DNA of 64,000 bases from Haloprofundus halobius (GCF_020097835.1 NZ_CP083666.1:2914001-2978000); one strand, 5' to 3'. Positions 36,406 to 45,482 are shown, counted from the stretch's first letter. Notes: generated by a model not told the origin, from the letters alone. A program made the numbers and translations.

Positions 36406-38085
36406 ATGACACGAGACACCGACCCCGAGACGACAGAGACGCCGGAGAGGAGGGTGCGCACCGACGACGAGCGTGCACGCACCGACGATGAGCATGCACA
36501 CACCGACGCGCGAACCGACGGTGGCGAAACCGAAACCTCGGGCGCTGACGACGTGGCGCTCGACCCGTGGGGCTCCTCGACCGTCTCCGACTACCGCAAA
36601 CTGTTCGAGGAGTTCGGCATCGAGGAGTTCGACGACCTGCTCGACGAGGTGCCGAGCCCACACTACCTGATGCGCCGCGGCGTCATCTTCGGCCACCGCG
36701 ACTACCGCCCGGTGGCGGAGGCGATGCGCGACGACGAGGACTTTGCTGTCCTCTCGGGGTTCATGCCGACGGGCGACCCCCACATCGGCCACAAGCTCGT
36801 CTTCGACGAGATCATCTGGCACCAACAGCAGGGCGGCGACGCCTACGGCCTCATCGCCGACCTCGAAGCCCACTCCGCTCGCGGCCTCTCGTGGAACGAG
36901 ATCGACGAACACGCTCGCGACTACCTGCTGTCGCTCTTGGCGCTCGGCTTCGACGCCGAGGCGGGCGAACTCTACAGACAGTCGGACAACCGCGAACTGC
37001 AGGACCTCGCTTTCGAACTCGGCTCGAAGGCGAACTTCTCGGAGTTCGAGGCCATCTACGGCTTCGGCGGCGAGACGAGCGTCTCGCACATGCAGTCGGT
37101 CGTCACGCAGATGGCCGACATCCTCTATCCACAGTTAGAGGAACCCAAGCCGACGGTCATCCCGGTCGGCCCCGACCAGGACCCCCACGTCCGCCTCGCG
37201 CGCGACCTCGCCTCGCGGATGCGCTTCTTCGGCGTCACCGAAGCGTACGCGAGTTTCGAACTCGACGACCGAGAGAGAACGCTGGTCGCCGCCTGCTACG
37301 AACATCTCGACCCCGCCGACTTCGACGACCACGACCTGCGCTGCGTCCACGTCGCGGCGTTTCTCGACGGCGCGACACCCGAGACGCTCGACGAACTCGG
37401 CGTCGTCGTCGACTCGGAGACGGTCCGCTCGGCGAGAGGGAAACTCGACGAGGCGGGGATGGAACCGCTCCGTCCGCGCGTTCGGTTCCTCGACCGTAAC
37501 GCGACGGAGGACGCGTTCGACGCGCTCGTCGAGGCTATCGACGGCGAGAAACGCGTCTTCGACGAGCACGTCGACACCTTCGAACTCTCCGCCGAGGAGG
37601 CCGAGGAACTCGCCCGACAGGTCGAGATAGAGAACGGCGGCTACGGCTTCCTCCCTCCATCCTCCATCTACCATCGGTTCATGACCGGCCTCACCGGCGG
37701 GAAGATGTCCTCGTCGATTCCGGCGAGTCACATCAGTCTGCTCGACGACCCCCAGGAGGGCTACGACAAGGTCCGGTCGGCGACGACCGGCGGCCGCGAG
37801 ACGGCCGAACTCCAGCGCGAACTCGGCGGCGAGGCCGACAAATGTCCCGTCTACGAACTGTACGCCTACCTGCTGACGGGCGACGACGACGAGTTCGCAA
37901 AGCAGGTGTACGACGAGTGCGTCGGCGGCGAGCGCCTCTGCGGCGGCTGCAAGGAACAGGCGGCCGAACTGATGTACGAGTTCCTCGAAGACCACCAGGG
38001 GAAACGCGAGGAGGCCGAGAAACTACTGGAGTCGTTAGAGATCGACCTCGACTCGAAGCGAAGGGGTACCGGCGGCGAGCACTAA
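36406..38085 (+). CDS. trpS: Tryptophan--tRNA ligase
   Basis: The class I synthetase spans 559 residues, starting MTRDTDPETTETPERRVRTD. The HIGH-like motif is PTGDPHIGHK (about 123) and the second is TGGKMSSSIP (about 429). Other archaeal TrpRS features are QADLEA-type GLIADLEAHSARG and VGPDQDPHVRLARDLASR. The first 50 residues are an acidic, repeat-like extension (RTDDERARTDDEHAHTDART) that is not part of the catalytic fold. It is preceded 72 bp by endA; haloarchaeal pre-tRNA-Trp contains an intron, which links the pair functionally. Possibly one transcript. Confidence 0.96.
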   Translation: MTRDTDPETTETPERRVRTDDERARTDDEHAHTDARTDGGETETSGADDVALDPWGSSTVSDYRKLFEEFGIEEFDDLLDEVPSPHYLMRRGVIFGHRDYRPVAEAMRDDEDFAVLSGFMPTGDPHIGHKLVFDEIIWHQQQGGDAYGLIADLEAHSARGLSWNEIDEHARDYLLSLLALGFDAEAGELYRQSDNRELQDLAFELGSKANFSEFEAIYGFGGETSVSHMQSVVTQMADILYPQLEEPKPTVIPVGPDQDPHVRLARDLASRMRFFGVTEAYASFELDDRERTLVAACYEHLDPADFDDHDLRCVHVAAFLDGATPETLDELGVVVDSETVRSARGKLDEAGMEPLRPRVRFLDRNATEDAFDALVEAIDGEKRVFDEHVDTFELSAEEAEELARQVEIENGGYGFLPPSSIYHRFMTGLTGGKMSSSIPASHISLLDDPQEGYDKVRSATTGGRETAELQRELGGEADKCPVYELYAYLLTGDDDEFAKQVYDECVGGERLCGGCKEQAAELMYEFLEDHQGKREEAEKLLESLEIDLDSKRRGTGGEH

Positions 38086-38115
38086 GCGGGTAGACTCTCC
38101 CGACGCGTCCTCCGT

Positions 38116-39114
38116 CTACAACTCGATTTCCCTCCCCACGTCCTCGCTCTCCGCCGCCTCGTACACGTGTGCCGCCGTTGCCGCGTCCAAAACTGCCGTG
38201 CCGACGCTCGCGACGACTAGTATCTCTTCGTCACCCTCGCGCCCCGATTTCCCCTCGAACACGTCTGATAGCGGCGTGAGGTCCGGCGCCGACAGTCCGG
38301 TGCCCGCAACGTCGCCCGTCTCCGCCGCCTCCTCGGGGACGTCCGCGAAGATGCGCACCGCACGCTCTACGGTCTCTGCGTCGAGTTCTCTCATCTCGGC
38401 GGTGTACGCGCCGACGGCGACGACGAGCGTCCCCGAATCGAGCGCTGACCCCGGAAAGACGGGTTCTTCGCTGGTCGTCGCCGTGACGACGACGTTCGCG
38501 TCATCGACGGCCGCTTCTGGGGAGTCGACCGCTTGAACGTCCACACCGTCGAGTTCGTCCTCGTCTCGCAGGTCTGCCGCGCAGGCCTCGCGCGAGTCGC
38601 TCGGCGAGTAGATTCGGACTGATTCGAGGCCCGTCGCCGCCGCGACGGCGCGGGTCTGCCAGCGCGCCTGCGTGCCTGCGCCGACGACGCCGAGACGGAG
38701 TTCGTCCCCCTGCGCGAGATGCTTCGCCGAAAGCCCGCCGATGCATCCGGTTCGCGCGTTCGTGATGCGCGTTCCGGCCATGTACGACAGCGGAACGCCC
38801 GTTTCTGCATCCGTCAGCGCGATCTGGGCGTTGACCGTCGGCAGGCCGCGCGCTTCGTTCCCGCCGTGGACCGCGGCGAGTTTCGTCGCGTAGGCGTCGG
38901 CCCCGTGGAGGTAGGCGGGCATCGTCAGCGCCGTCCCGGCCGGATTCTCGCCCGCTTCGTCGGTGCCGACGGGGAAGTGCGGCCGCGGCGGCCGCTCTAC
39001 CTCGCCGCGCCCCTGTTTGACGAACGCTGCCTCGATAACGGGCAGGAGGTCCGAAAGCGAGAGCAGGCGGGAGACGTCGTCGTCCGAGAGCACGCGAACC
39101 GTGTTCGTACCCAT
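38116..39114 (-). CDS. Ornithine cyclodeaminase / ketimine reductase family protein
   Basis: The start MGTNTVRVLSDDDVSRLLSL at 39114 gives 332 residues; a frame open further upstream is not supported. Conserved blocks are GTALTMPAYLHGADAYATKL (substrate-binding), PLSYMAGTRITNARTGCIGG and the NAD-binding GVVGAGTQARWQTRAV, then VVVTATTSEEPVFPG. Family members interconvert ornithine to proline, reduce pyrroline-2-carboxylate or make alanine. The active-site residues seem intact. It is divergent, across about 100 bp, from a DAO-family oxidoreductase, suggesting joint action on an amino or imino acid. Confidence 0.88.
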   Translation of the reverse strand: MGTNTVRVLSDDDVSRLLSLSDLLPVIEAAFVKQGRGEVERPPRPHFPVGTDEAGENPAGTALTMPAYLHGADAYATKLAAVHGGNEARGLPTVNAQIALTDAETGVPLSYMAGTRITNARTGCIGGLSAKHLAQGDELRLGVVGAGTQARWQTRAVAAATGLESVRIYSPSDSREACAADLRDEDELDGVDVQAVDSPEAAVDDANVVVTATTSEEPVFPGSALDSGTLVVAVGAYTAEMRELDAETVERAVRIFADVPEEAAETGDVAGTGLSAPDLTPLSDVFEGKSGREGDEEILVVASVGTAVLDAATAAHVYEAAESEDVGREIEL

Positions 39115-39216
39115 ACCGGCCGTTCTCCCGGCGGCGTGGTGAACGTTTCGCGGGTCGATTCGCGGACTCCTCGGAGCGGCGAAACACGCTTGTGTGACGG
39201 CATCGATGCACACGCC

Positions 39217-40386
39217 ATGCACGTCGTCGTCGTCGGAGGCGGAATCGTCGGTCTCTCGTGCGGCCACGCGCTCGCAGAGCGGGGCGCGCGCGTCACCGTC
39301 TGCGAAGCCGGATCGCTCGGTGGCGGCAGTACCGCCCGCTCCGCCGGCGGCATCCGGACGCAGTTCTCGACGCGCGTGAACGTCGAACTGTCGCTCGCGA
39401 GTCTCCCGGTCTGGGAGTCGTTCGAGGAGCGCTTCGACGTCGACATCGCCTACCGGCGGCCGGGGTATCTCTTCCTCGCCCGCGATGTCGCCACCGCCGA
39501 GGCGTTCCGCGAGCAGGTGGCGATGCAGAACGACTGCGGCGCGGAGAGCGAGTTACTCTCGCCCCGCGAGGTGGCCGAGCGGTGGCCGCACGTCCGAGGC
39601 GAGGAGTTCGCCGCGGCCACGTACTCGCCGCTCGACGGCTTCGCGGACCCGTACCTCGCGCTGCAGGGGTACGCCACCGCGGCCCGGGAGGCGGGCGTCG
39701 ACGTGCGGACGAAGACGCCCGTCGAGCGTATCGAGCGCGTTGACGGCGAGTCGGGAACCCCCCGGTTTCGCGTCGAGACGGGGGGCGAATCGCCCGAGAC
39801 GCTCGACGCCGACTCCGTCGTCAACGCCGCGGGCGCGTGGTCGGCCGAAATCGCGGCGATGGTCGGCCTCGACCTGCCCGTCTCGCCCCGGCGGCGACAG
39901 GTCGCGGTCGTCGCCCCCGAGACGCCGATTCCGGAGTCCGAACCGCTCACCATCGACCTCGACACGGGGTCGTACTTCCGACCCGAGCGCGAGGGACAGG
40001 CGCTCGTCGGCGGGCAGTTCGACGAGGACGACGCCGACGTCGACCCCGACCGGTTCTCGGAGTCGATGGATCTCGACTGGGCGGTGACGGCCGTCGAACG
40101 CGCCGCCGACTGCGCCGACTACTTCGGCCCCGAGACCCGGATCGTCCGCGGGTGGGCCGGACTGTACGCCGTGACGCCGGACCACCACCCAATCGTCGAG
40201 GAGAGCGCGCCGGGCGTCGTCACCGCCGCCGGGTTCTCGGGGCACGGGTTCCAGCACGCGCCCGCGACGGGCCGCGTCGTCGCCGAACTCTGTCTCGACG
40301 GCGAGGCCTCGCACGTCGACGTGTCGGCGCTGTCGTCGTCGCGGTTCGAGTCGGGCGAGGCCATCGAAGAGCGCAACGTCGCCTGA
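39217..40386 (+). CDS. FAD-dependent amino/imino-acid oxidoreductase (DAO family)
   Basis: I start at MHVVVVGGGIVGLSCGHALA (39217; 389 residues). The Rossmann GxGxxG is immediate, followed by ARVTVCEAGSLGGGSTARSA and GGIRTQFS. The late motifs VVNAAGAWSAEI and GWAGLYAVTPDHHPIVEE with GFSGHGFQHAPATGRVVAEL are those of proline/sarcosine-type dehydrogenases. It has FAD as cofactor and probably passes electrons to the respiratory chain. Divergent from the ornithine-cyclodeaminase-like gene, it may share substrate or regulation. A related protein is at the left edge of the window. Confidence 0.9.
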   Translation: MHVVVVGGGIVGLSCGHALAERGARVTVCEAGSLGGGSTARSAGGIRTQFSTRVNVELSLASLPVWESFEERFDVDIAYRRPGYLFLARDVATAEAFREQVAMQNDCGAESELLSPREVAERWPHVRGEEFAAATYSPLDGFADPYLALQGYATAAREAGVDVRTKTPVERIERVDGESGTPRFRVETGGESPETLDADSVVNAAGAWSAEIAAMVGLDLPVSPRRRQVAVVAPETPIPESEPLTIDLDTGSYFRPEREGQALVGGQFDEDDADVDPDRFSESMDLDWAVTAVERAADCADYFGPETRIVRGWAGLYAVTPDHHPIVEESAPGVVTAAGFSGHGFQHAPATGRVVAELCLDGEASHVDVSALSSSRFESGEAIEERNVA

Positions 40387-40420
40387 CGGCTCCGGCACAC
40401 CTTCGCCGCTCTCGCAACGC

Positions 40421-40426
40421 TTTTAC
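40421..40426 (+). promoter_or_regulatory. TATA-like box for the pheST leader
   Basis: TTTTAC, inside CAACGCTTTTACTCG, is centred 26-27 nt before the ATG at 40450. That spacing places the transcription start at or beside that ATG, i.e. a leaderless message starting with the 27-codon open frame rather than with pheS. Confidence 0.55.
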
Positions 40427-40449
40427 TCGACTGTCACAACCTCTCGAAC

Positions 40450-40533
40450 ATGGTATCCGAACCGCGACTCGGACGCACGGCTCTCGCACAGCAGTCGCTT
40501 CGCGGGTTCGGCTTCTTCTTTGCGGCCGCCTGA
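40450..40533 (+). CDS. Putative Phe-rich leader peptide of pheST
   Basis: Twenty-seven codons read M, VSEPRLGRTALAQQSLR, then GFGFFFAAA and TGA. Four of the last eight residues before the final alanines are Phe, coded TTC TTC TTC TTT with a Gly between the first two. The TATA box is at the right distance for a leaderless start at this ATG. The next gene, 169 nt on, is pheS. The resemblance to the bacterial pheM leader (Phe-rich, before pheST) suggests that ribosome stalling at Phe codons regulates the operon. No archaeal family for it is known to me; the assignment is an inference. Confidence 0.5.
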   Translation: MVSEPRLGRTALAQQSLRGFGFFFAAA

Positions 40534-40587
40534 GAGCGGCGGACTCTCCGACGACGCGAAGGCGGCGTCGGCGACGAAACCGCTCGG

Positions 40588-40644
40588 GTCGGCCGGTCGT
40601 CCGTCGGCCATCGGCCGACTGTCGGCGTCCTCGCCACGGACGAC
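40588..40644 (+). promoter_or_regulatory. Competing stem-loop segments between leader peptide and pheS
   Basis: GTCGGCC occurs at 40588-40594 and 40603-40609, and its complement GGCCGAC at 40613-40619, so either upstream copy can pair with it. A 9-bp stem GTCGTCCGT (40596-40604) with ACGGACGAC (40636-40644) would overlap the second hairpin. Mutually exclusive stems after a leader frame are what an attenuator needs. No U-tract follows, so control could be on pheS translation. Confidence 0.35.
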
Positions 40645-40702
40645 GAGCGTTCGGAACTGCTAACAGGCGGGCAAACGGTGTCCACGACAATCAGCACTCA
40701 GT

Positions 40703-42205
40703 ATGCGACTCCCGGAATCACAGGTCGCGGTGTTGGAAGCCGCGAGTACGGACGAACAGACCGTCGGCGAACTCGCCGACGAGACAGCACTCAAACCCGA
40801 GACGGTGACGCGCGCCGCCTTCGACCTGCGCGACGAGGGCCTCGTCGCCATCGAGGAGCGAACCGAGACGACGGCGACGCTCACCGACGAGGGCGAACGG
40901 TACGTCGAGGCGGGGCTCCCTGAAGTTCGTCTCTACCGCGCCGCCGTCGAGGCGGGCGCTGGCGACGGCGCAGTTCCGATGGGGCAGGTCTTCGGCGCGT
41001 CGGGACTCGAAGGTCCCGAGGTCGACATCGCGTTGTCGAACTTCGCGCGGAAGGGGTACGGCCGCATCGACAGCGGCGAGTTAGTCGTCGACGACGACGC
41101 GGATCCCGACGCCGACACGGAAGCCGTGGCGCTCGCTGCGCTCGCCGCGGGCGACGCCGTCGACGACGAGCAGGTACTCGACGAACTCGACCGCCGCGGC
41201 CTCGTCGATAGGGACGAGTCGACGGTTCGCTCCGTTTCGCTCACTGACGACGGCGTGACCGCGATGATGGAGGGCGTCGACGTCGCGGAGACCGTCGACC
41301 GCCTCACCCCCGAACTGCTCACGTCGGGCGAGTGGCGCGACGTGGAGTTCACCGAGTACAACGTCGCGGCCGACGCGCCCGAGGAGCGCGGCGGGAAGGT
41401 CCACGTGCTCCGGCAGACCGCTGAGAGGGTGAAAGATACTCTCGTCGGCATGGGCTTCCAGGAGATGGAGGGTCCGCACGCCGACTCGGAGTTCTGGATC
41501 AACGACTGCCTGTTCATGCCGCAGGACCACCCGGCGCGCACCCACTGGGACCAGTTCGCCCTCGACGTGCCGCCGATGAAAGACATCCCCGAAGACCTCC
41601 TCGAACGCGTCGAGTCGGCCCATCGCGAGGGCGTCGGCGACGACGGCGACGGCTACCACTCGCCGTGGACCGAAGCCGTGGCTCGCGAAATCGACCTGCG
41701 GGGCCACACCACGTCGCTGTCGATGCGCTACCTCTCGGGCTACGCGGAGGGCGAGTTGGAACCGCCGCAGCGATATTTCTCCGTCGAGAAGGTGTACCGC
41801 AACGACACGCTCGACGCGACGCACCTGCTGGAGTTCTTCCAGATAGAGGGGTGGGTGATGGCCGAGGACCTCTCGGTACGTGACCTGATGGGGACGTTCG
41901 AGGAGTTCTACCGCCAGTTCGGCATCACGGATATCCAGTTCAAACCGCACTACAACCCCTACACGGAGCCGAGTTTCGAACTGTTCGGTCGCCACCCGAC
42001 GACGGGCGAACTCATCGAGATCGGCAACTCGGGGATGTTCCGCCCCGAGGTCTTAGAGCCGTTGGGCGTCGACTGCGACGTGATGGCGTGGGGCCTCGCG
42101 CTCGAACGCCTCGCGATGCTCGTCACCGGTGCCGAGGACATCCGAGACCTGCACGGAACGCTCGCCGACCTCGACTTCCTGCGGAACGCGGAGGTGATTC
42201 GCTAA
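40703..42205 (+). CDS. pheS: Phenylalanine--tRNA ligase alpha subunit
   Basis: The 500-residue archaeal-type PheRS alpha starts MRLPESQVAVLEAASTDEQT. Residues 1-200 are winged-helix DNA-binding-like domains used for tRNA contact (TALKPETVTRAAFDLRDEGL). The catalytic class II core carries motif 1 around MGFQEMEGPHADSEFWINDC, motif 2 near VEKVYRNDTLDATHLLEFFQ and motif 3 GLALERLAMLVTGAEDIRDL. A putative Phe-rich leader peptide ends 169 nt upstream. Its TAA overlaps the ATG of pheT (TAATG), so the two subunits are translationally coupled. Confidence 0.97.
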   Translation: MRLPESQVAVLEAASTDEQTVGELADETALKPETVTRAAFDLRDEGLVAIEERTETTATLTDEGERYVEAGLPEVRLYRAAVEAGAGDGAVPMGQVFGASGLEGPEVDIALSNFARKGYGRIDSGELVVDDDADPDADTEAVALAALAAGDAVDDEQVLDELDRRGLVDRDESTVRSVSLTDDGVTAMMEGVDVAETVDRLTPELLTSGEWRDVEFTEYNVAADAPEERGGKVHVLRQTAERVKDTLVGMGFQEMEGPHADSEFWINDCLFMPQDHPARTHWDQFALDVPPMKDIPEDLLERVESAHREGVGDDGDGYHSPWTEAVAREIDLRGHTTSLSMRYLSGYAEGELEPPQRYFSVEKVYRNDTLDATHLLEFFQIEGWVMAEDLSVRDLMGTFEEFYRQFGITDIQFKPHYNPYTEPSFELFGRHPTTGELIEIGNSGMFRPEVLEPLGVDCDVMAWGLALERLAMLVTGAEDIRDLHGTLADLDFLRNAEVIR

Positions 42206-43998
42206 TGCCAGTCGTAGACGTAGACACCGACGAACTCCGACAGCTGACCGGTCACGAGGAGAAATCCGACGACGAGTTGAAGGACGACCTATTCGCGCTC
42301 GGCCTCGAATACGAGGGCGAGACCGAAGACGGCCTGCTCCAGTTCGAGTTCGGCCCGGACCGCCTCGACCGCCTCTCGGTCGAGGGCGTCGCCCGGTCGC
42401 TTCGCTACCAGTACGGCGACGACCGCGGGGTGTACGTCCCGCAGACGAACTCGCCGGACTGGACTATCGACGTCGACGAGTCGGTGCCCGAACAGCGGCC
42501 GTACGTGACGGGCGCTATCGTCCGCGGCGTGAATCTGGACGAGGACGCCCTCGACTCGCTCATCCAGTTACAGGAGAAACTCCACGCGACGATGGGGCGA
42601 AAGCGCGTCAAGGGCGCTATCGGTATCCACGATCTGGTGATGCTGAAGGGGACGGACCTCGGCGAGCGCGAGGTCGGGACCGAGAGCGGTCCCGAGGCGG
42701 TGAACGAGCGACGCGAGTCGAGTCCGCAAACGAGCGGTAACTCCATCAGCTACCGCGGGGTCGACCCCGACGGCGAGCGGTTCGTCCCGCTCGACTCGGA
42801 CGCCGAACTCACGCCCGCGGAAGTGCTCGAGCAGCACCCGACCGGGGAAAAATACGCAGACATCGTCGCCGACTACGACCGCTACCCGGCCATCTACGAC
42901 GAACTCGGCCTCTTCTCGTTCCCGCCGGTCATCAACGGCCGCCGGACCGAAGTCGACGAGGACTCCACCGACCTGTTCGTCGAACTCACCGGCACCGACC
43001 AGTGGACCATCGACAAGATGTGCAACATCATCTGCTACGCACTCTCGGCGCGCGGCGGGACTATCGAGCAAGTGGAAGTCGAGACCCCGGACGGAACGCT
43101 CGTCCGCCCGGACTTCGAGGTGGAGACCAAGACAGTCGGACACGACCGCATCGAGACGCTCTTGGGAACTGAACTCGACTTCGAGGAAGTTGTCGATCTG
43201 TTCGAGCGCTCCGGCCTCGACGCCACGACGAACCTCGGCGACGAGATGAGCTACGACGTCGAGATTCCGCCGTACCGCGTCGACGTGCTGCATCCGGTCG
43301 ACCTCGTCGACGACGCGGGCCGCGCCTACGGCTTCAACACGCTCGAACCGCGCTACCCCGACGTGGGGACCGTCGGCGGCCGTCACGAGCACTCGGACCT
43401 CGAACGCGCGGTGCGCGAGCGACTCGTCGGCCTCGGCTTCGAGGATATGCTCAACTTCCACATGACCGACGAGGCGACGAACTACGACCGAATGAATGTG
43501 GAGTACGACGCCGACGGGGGCGACGACGGCGATACCGCCCTCGGCGCGACACCGCCGGTCCGCATCGTCGAACCCTACAGCGAAGATTACACGATGTTGC
43601 GGACGTGGGCGTTGCCGTCGCTCGTGACGGTGCTGGAGAACAACACCCACCGCGCGTATCCGCAGGACCTCTCGGAAGTCGGCTTCGTCGCCCACGAGGA
43701 CGACAGCGAGAACACCGGCGTCGCCGAGAGCCACCGCGTCGCGGGCGTGCTCGCGCGCTACGACGCCACCTACGAGGACGCGAAAGCCAAACTGCAGGCG
43801 CTCTGTCGCGACTTCGGCGTCGACCTGGAGACGCCAGCCGCCGAACACCCGTCGTTCATCGACGGGCGGACCGCCGCCGTCGTCGTCGACGGCGAGCGTG
43901 TGGGTGTTATCGGTGAACTCCATCCCGAGGTGCTGGTGGAACACGACCTCGAACTCCCCGTCGTCGCGTTCGAGTTCGAGTTGTCGGCGTTGGAGTAG
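42205..43998 (+). CDS. pheT: Phenylalanine--tRNA ligase beta subunit
   Basis: The 597-residue beta subunit starts MPVVDVDTDELRQLTGHEEK at 42205; open sequence upstream belongs to pheS. Archaeal features are the B3/B4 editing region (LMLKGTDLGEREVGTESG area; INGRRTEVDEDSTDLFVELT) and the B5 domain with DVEIPPYRVDVLHPVDLVDD. The C-terminal core-like domain has RIVEPYSEDYTMLRTWALPS and the closing block SFIDGRTAAVVVDGERVGVI. It hydrolyses misacylated Tyr-tRNA and completes the alpha2beta2 enzyme. Confidence 0.97.
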   Translation: MPVVDVDTDELRQLTGHEEKSDDELKDDLFALGLEYEGETEDGLLQFEFGPDRLDRLSVEGVARSLRYQYGDDRGVYVPQTNSPDWTIDVDESVPEQRPYVTGAIVRGVNLDEDALDSLIQLQEKLHATMGRKRVKGAIGIHDLVMLKGTDLGEREVGTESGPEAVNERRESSPQTSGNSISYRGVDPDGERFVPLDSDAELTPAEVLEQHPTGEKYADIVADYDRYPAIYDELGLFSFPPVINGRRTEVDEDSTDLFVELTGTDQWTIDKMCNIICYALSARGGTIEQVEVETPDGTLVRPDFEVETKTVGHDRIETLLGTELDFEEVVDLFERSGLDATTNLGDEMSYDVEIPPYRVDVLHPVDLVDDAGRAYGFNTLEPRYPDVGTVGGRHEHSDLERAVRERLVGLGFEDMLNFHMTDEATNYDRMNVEYDADGGDDGDTALGATPPVRIVEPYSEDYTMLRTWALPSLVTVLENNTHRAYPQDLSEVGFVAHEDDSENTGVAESHRVAGVLARYDATYEDAKAKLQALCRDFGVDLETPAAEHPSFIDGRTAAVVVDGERVGVIGELHPEVLVEHDLELPVVAFEFELSALE

Positions 43999-44182
43999 GG
44001 CGCTCGCGTCTCTGTTTCCCAGGAGCACCCTTCGTTTTCGCACGAACTGTAACCGGTGCGCGATCTATTCTCCCTCGCTGAACCGCGGATAACTCGAACG
44101 AATATCTATTTCTGCGTTATTCTTCTTGGGAATCTCAGCCTCCGGTGGATATATGTGGCTGATTGTCGCACATCGACTCGTC

Positions 44183-45436
44183 ATGAATCCTCACGAAAAA
44201 CAATTTGAGACGTTGTCGGTGACGCACGGCGAACGCGGACAGCGCCCCGCCGAGGGCGTCGAGGACGTCGTCGTTCCCCTCCACCTGAGTTCGACGTACG
44301 AGATTCCCGACATCGATCCCACTGTCGGTCTCGAAGATTTGGACCCCGACGAGGGACAGTTCCTCTACTCCCGCCTCTCGAACCCGACGCGGAACGCGCT
44401 CGAACACCGGCTGGCGGCGCTCGAAGGCGGTGACTATGGGTTTGCCTTCGCCTCCGGCACCGCGGCCATCGTCGCGACGGTGATGGCCGCCGTCGAACCC
44501 GGCGACCACGTCGTCGCCTTCGACGACCTCTACGGCGGCACGCGAACGATGCTCACCCGACTGTTCGAGGAGCGCCTGCACGTCGACGTCTCGTTCGTCG
44601 ACGCCCGCGAAGTCGAAACCGTCGCCGACGCGATGTGCGAAGAGACCGCGTTGGTCTGGATGGAGACGCCGACGAACCCGCTGCTTCGGCTCTGCGACAT
44701 CGAAGCCATCGCCGGGGTCGCCCGCGAACACGACGCGCTGCTCGGCGTCGACAACACGTTCCTCAGTCCGGCGTGCCAGAACCCGCTCGAACTCGGTGCC
44801 GACGTGGTCGTCCACAGCACGACGAAGTACCTCAACGGCCACAGCGACTCGCTGGGCGGGGCGGCCATCACCGACTGTCCGAACCTGTCGGAGGAGATCG
44901 CGTTCCTCCAGCGCGTCGGCATGGGGAACATGCTCTCGCCGTTCGACTCGTATCTCGTCCTCCGGGGGACGAAGACGCTCCCGCTTCGGATGCGCCAGCA
45001 CACCGAGAACGCGATGGACGTTGCGCGGTTCTTGGAGGACCACGACCGCGTCCGAGCGGTCCACTACCCCGGGCTGGAGAGTCATCCGCAACACGAACTG
45101 GCGAACCGGCAGATGTCCGGCTACGGCGGGGTGCTCTCGGTCGAACTCGACACGGACCTCGACGGCACCGCCGCGTTCCTCGGCCACCTCTCGGAGTTCT
45201 CGCTGGCGGTGAGTTTGGGCGGTGTGGAGTCGCTCGTCGAACATCCAGCGACGATGACGCACTCGCCGCTGTCGCAGGCCGAACGCGACGAACTCGGCAT
45301 CTCTAACTCCTTGATTCGCCTCTCGGTCGGCGTCGAACACGTCGACGACCTCGTTTCGGATTTGGAGGCCGGGTTCGTGGCGTTGGCGTCGCACTCGGTG
45401 ACGGGCGGCGACGCGGCGGCGATGTCCGACGACTGA
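44183..45436 (+). CDS. Cystathionine gamma-synthase/lyase family PLP enzyme
   Basis: I start at MNPHEKQFETLSVTHGERGQ (417 residues); an upstream ATG at 44126 overlaps the promoter. The family signature is strong: VPLHLSSTYEIPD, YSRLSNPTRNALEHRLAALE, the SGTAAI phosphate loop and the PLP-binding lysine in VVHSTTKYLNGHSDSLGGAA. C-terminal SLGGVESLVEHPATMTHSPL completes the active site. Enzymes of this fold perform transsulfuration, methionine synthesis or gamma-elimination; the exact activity is not resolvable. GGATATATG at 44147-44155 is a TATA candidate. Confidence 0.92.
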   Translation: MNPHEKQFETLSVTHGERGQRPAEGVEDVVVPLHLSSTYEIPDIDPTVGLEDLDPDEGQFLYSRLSNPTRNALEHRLAALEGGDYGFAFASGTAAIVATVMAAVEPGDHVVAFDDLYGGTRTMLTRLFEERLHVDVSFVDAREVETVADAMCEETALVWMETPTNPLLRLCDIEAIAGVAREHDALLGVDNTFLSPACQNPLELGADVVVHSTTKYLNGHSDSLGGAAITDCPNLSEEIAFLQRVGMGNMLSPFDSYLVLRGTKTLPLRMRQHTENAMDVARFLEDHDRVRAVHYPGLESHPQHELANRQMSGYGGVLSVELDTDLDGTAAFLGHLSEFSLAVSLGGVESLVEHPATMTHSPLSQAERDELGISNSLIRLSVGVEHVDDLVSDLEAGFVALASHSVTGGDAAAMSDD

Positions 45437-45482
45437 TTCGGTTCGTTCGGCCGTTTCGCGTTCCCGTTTCGCCTCCTCGTAG

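Noticed and set aside
34411-37089. Very long minus-strand open frame of about 890 codons
   Set aside because: It runs antisense across the NucS-like gene, endA and part of trpS, whose plus-strand products have clear family motifs; long antisense frames are a by-product of the GC-rich codon use.
38719-39216. N-terminal extension of the FAD oxidoreductase
   Set aside because: The Rossmann motif begins at ATG 39217; the extension overlaps the divergent gene and is Arg/Pro-rich.
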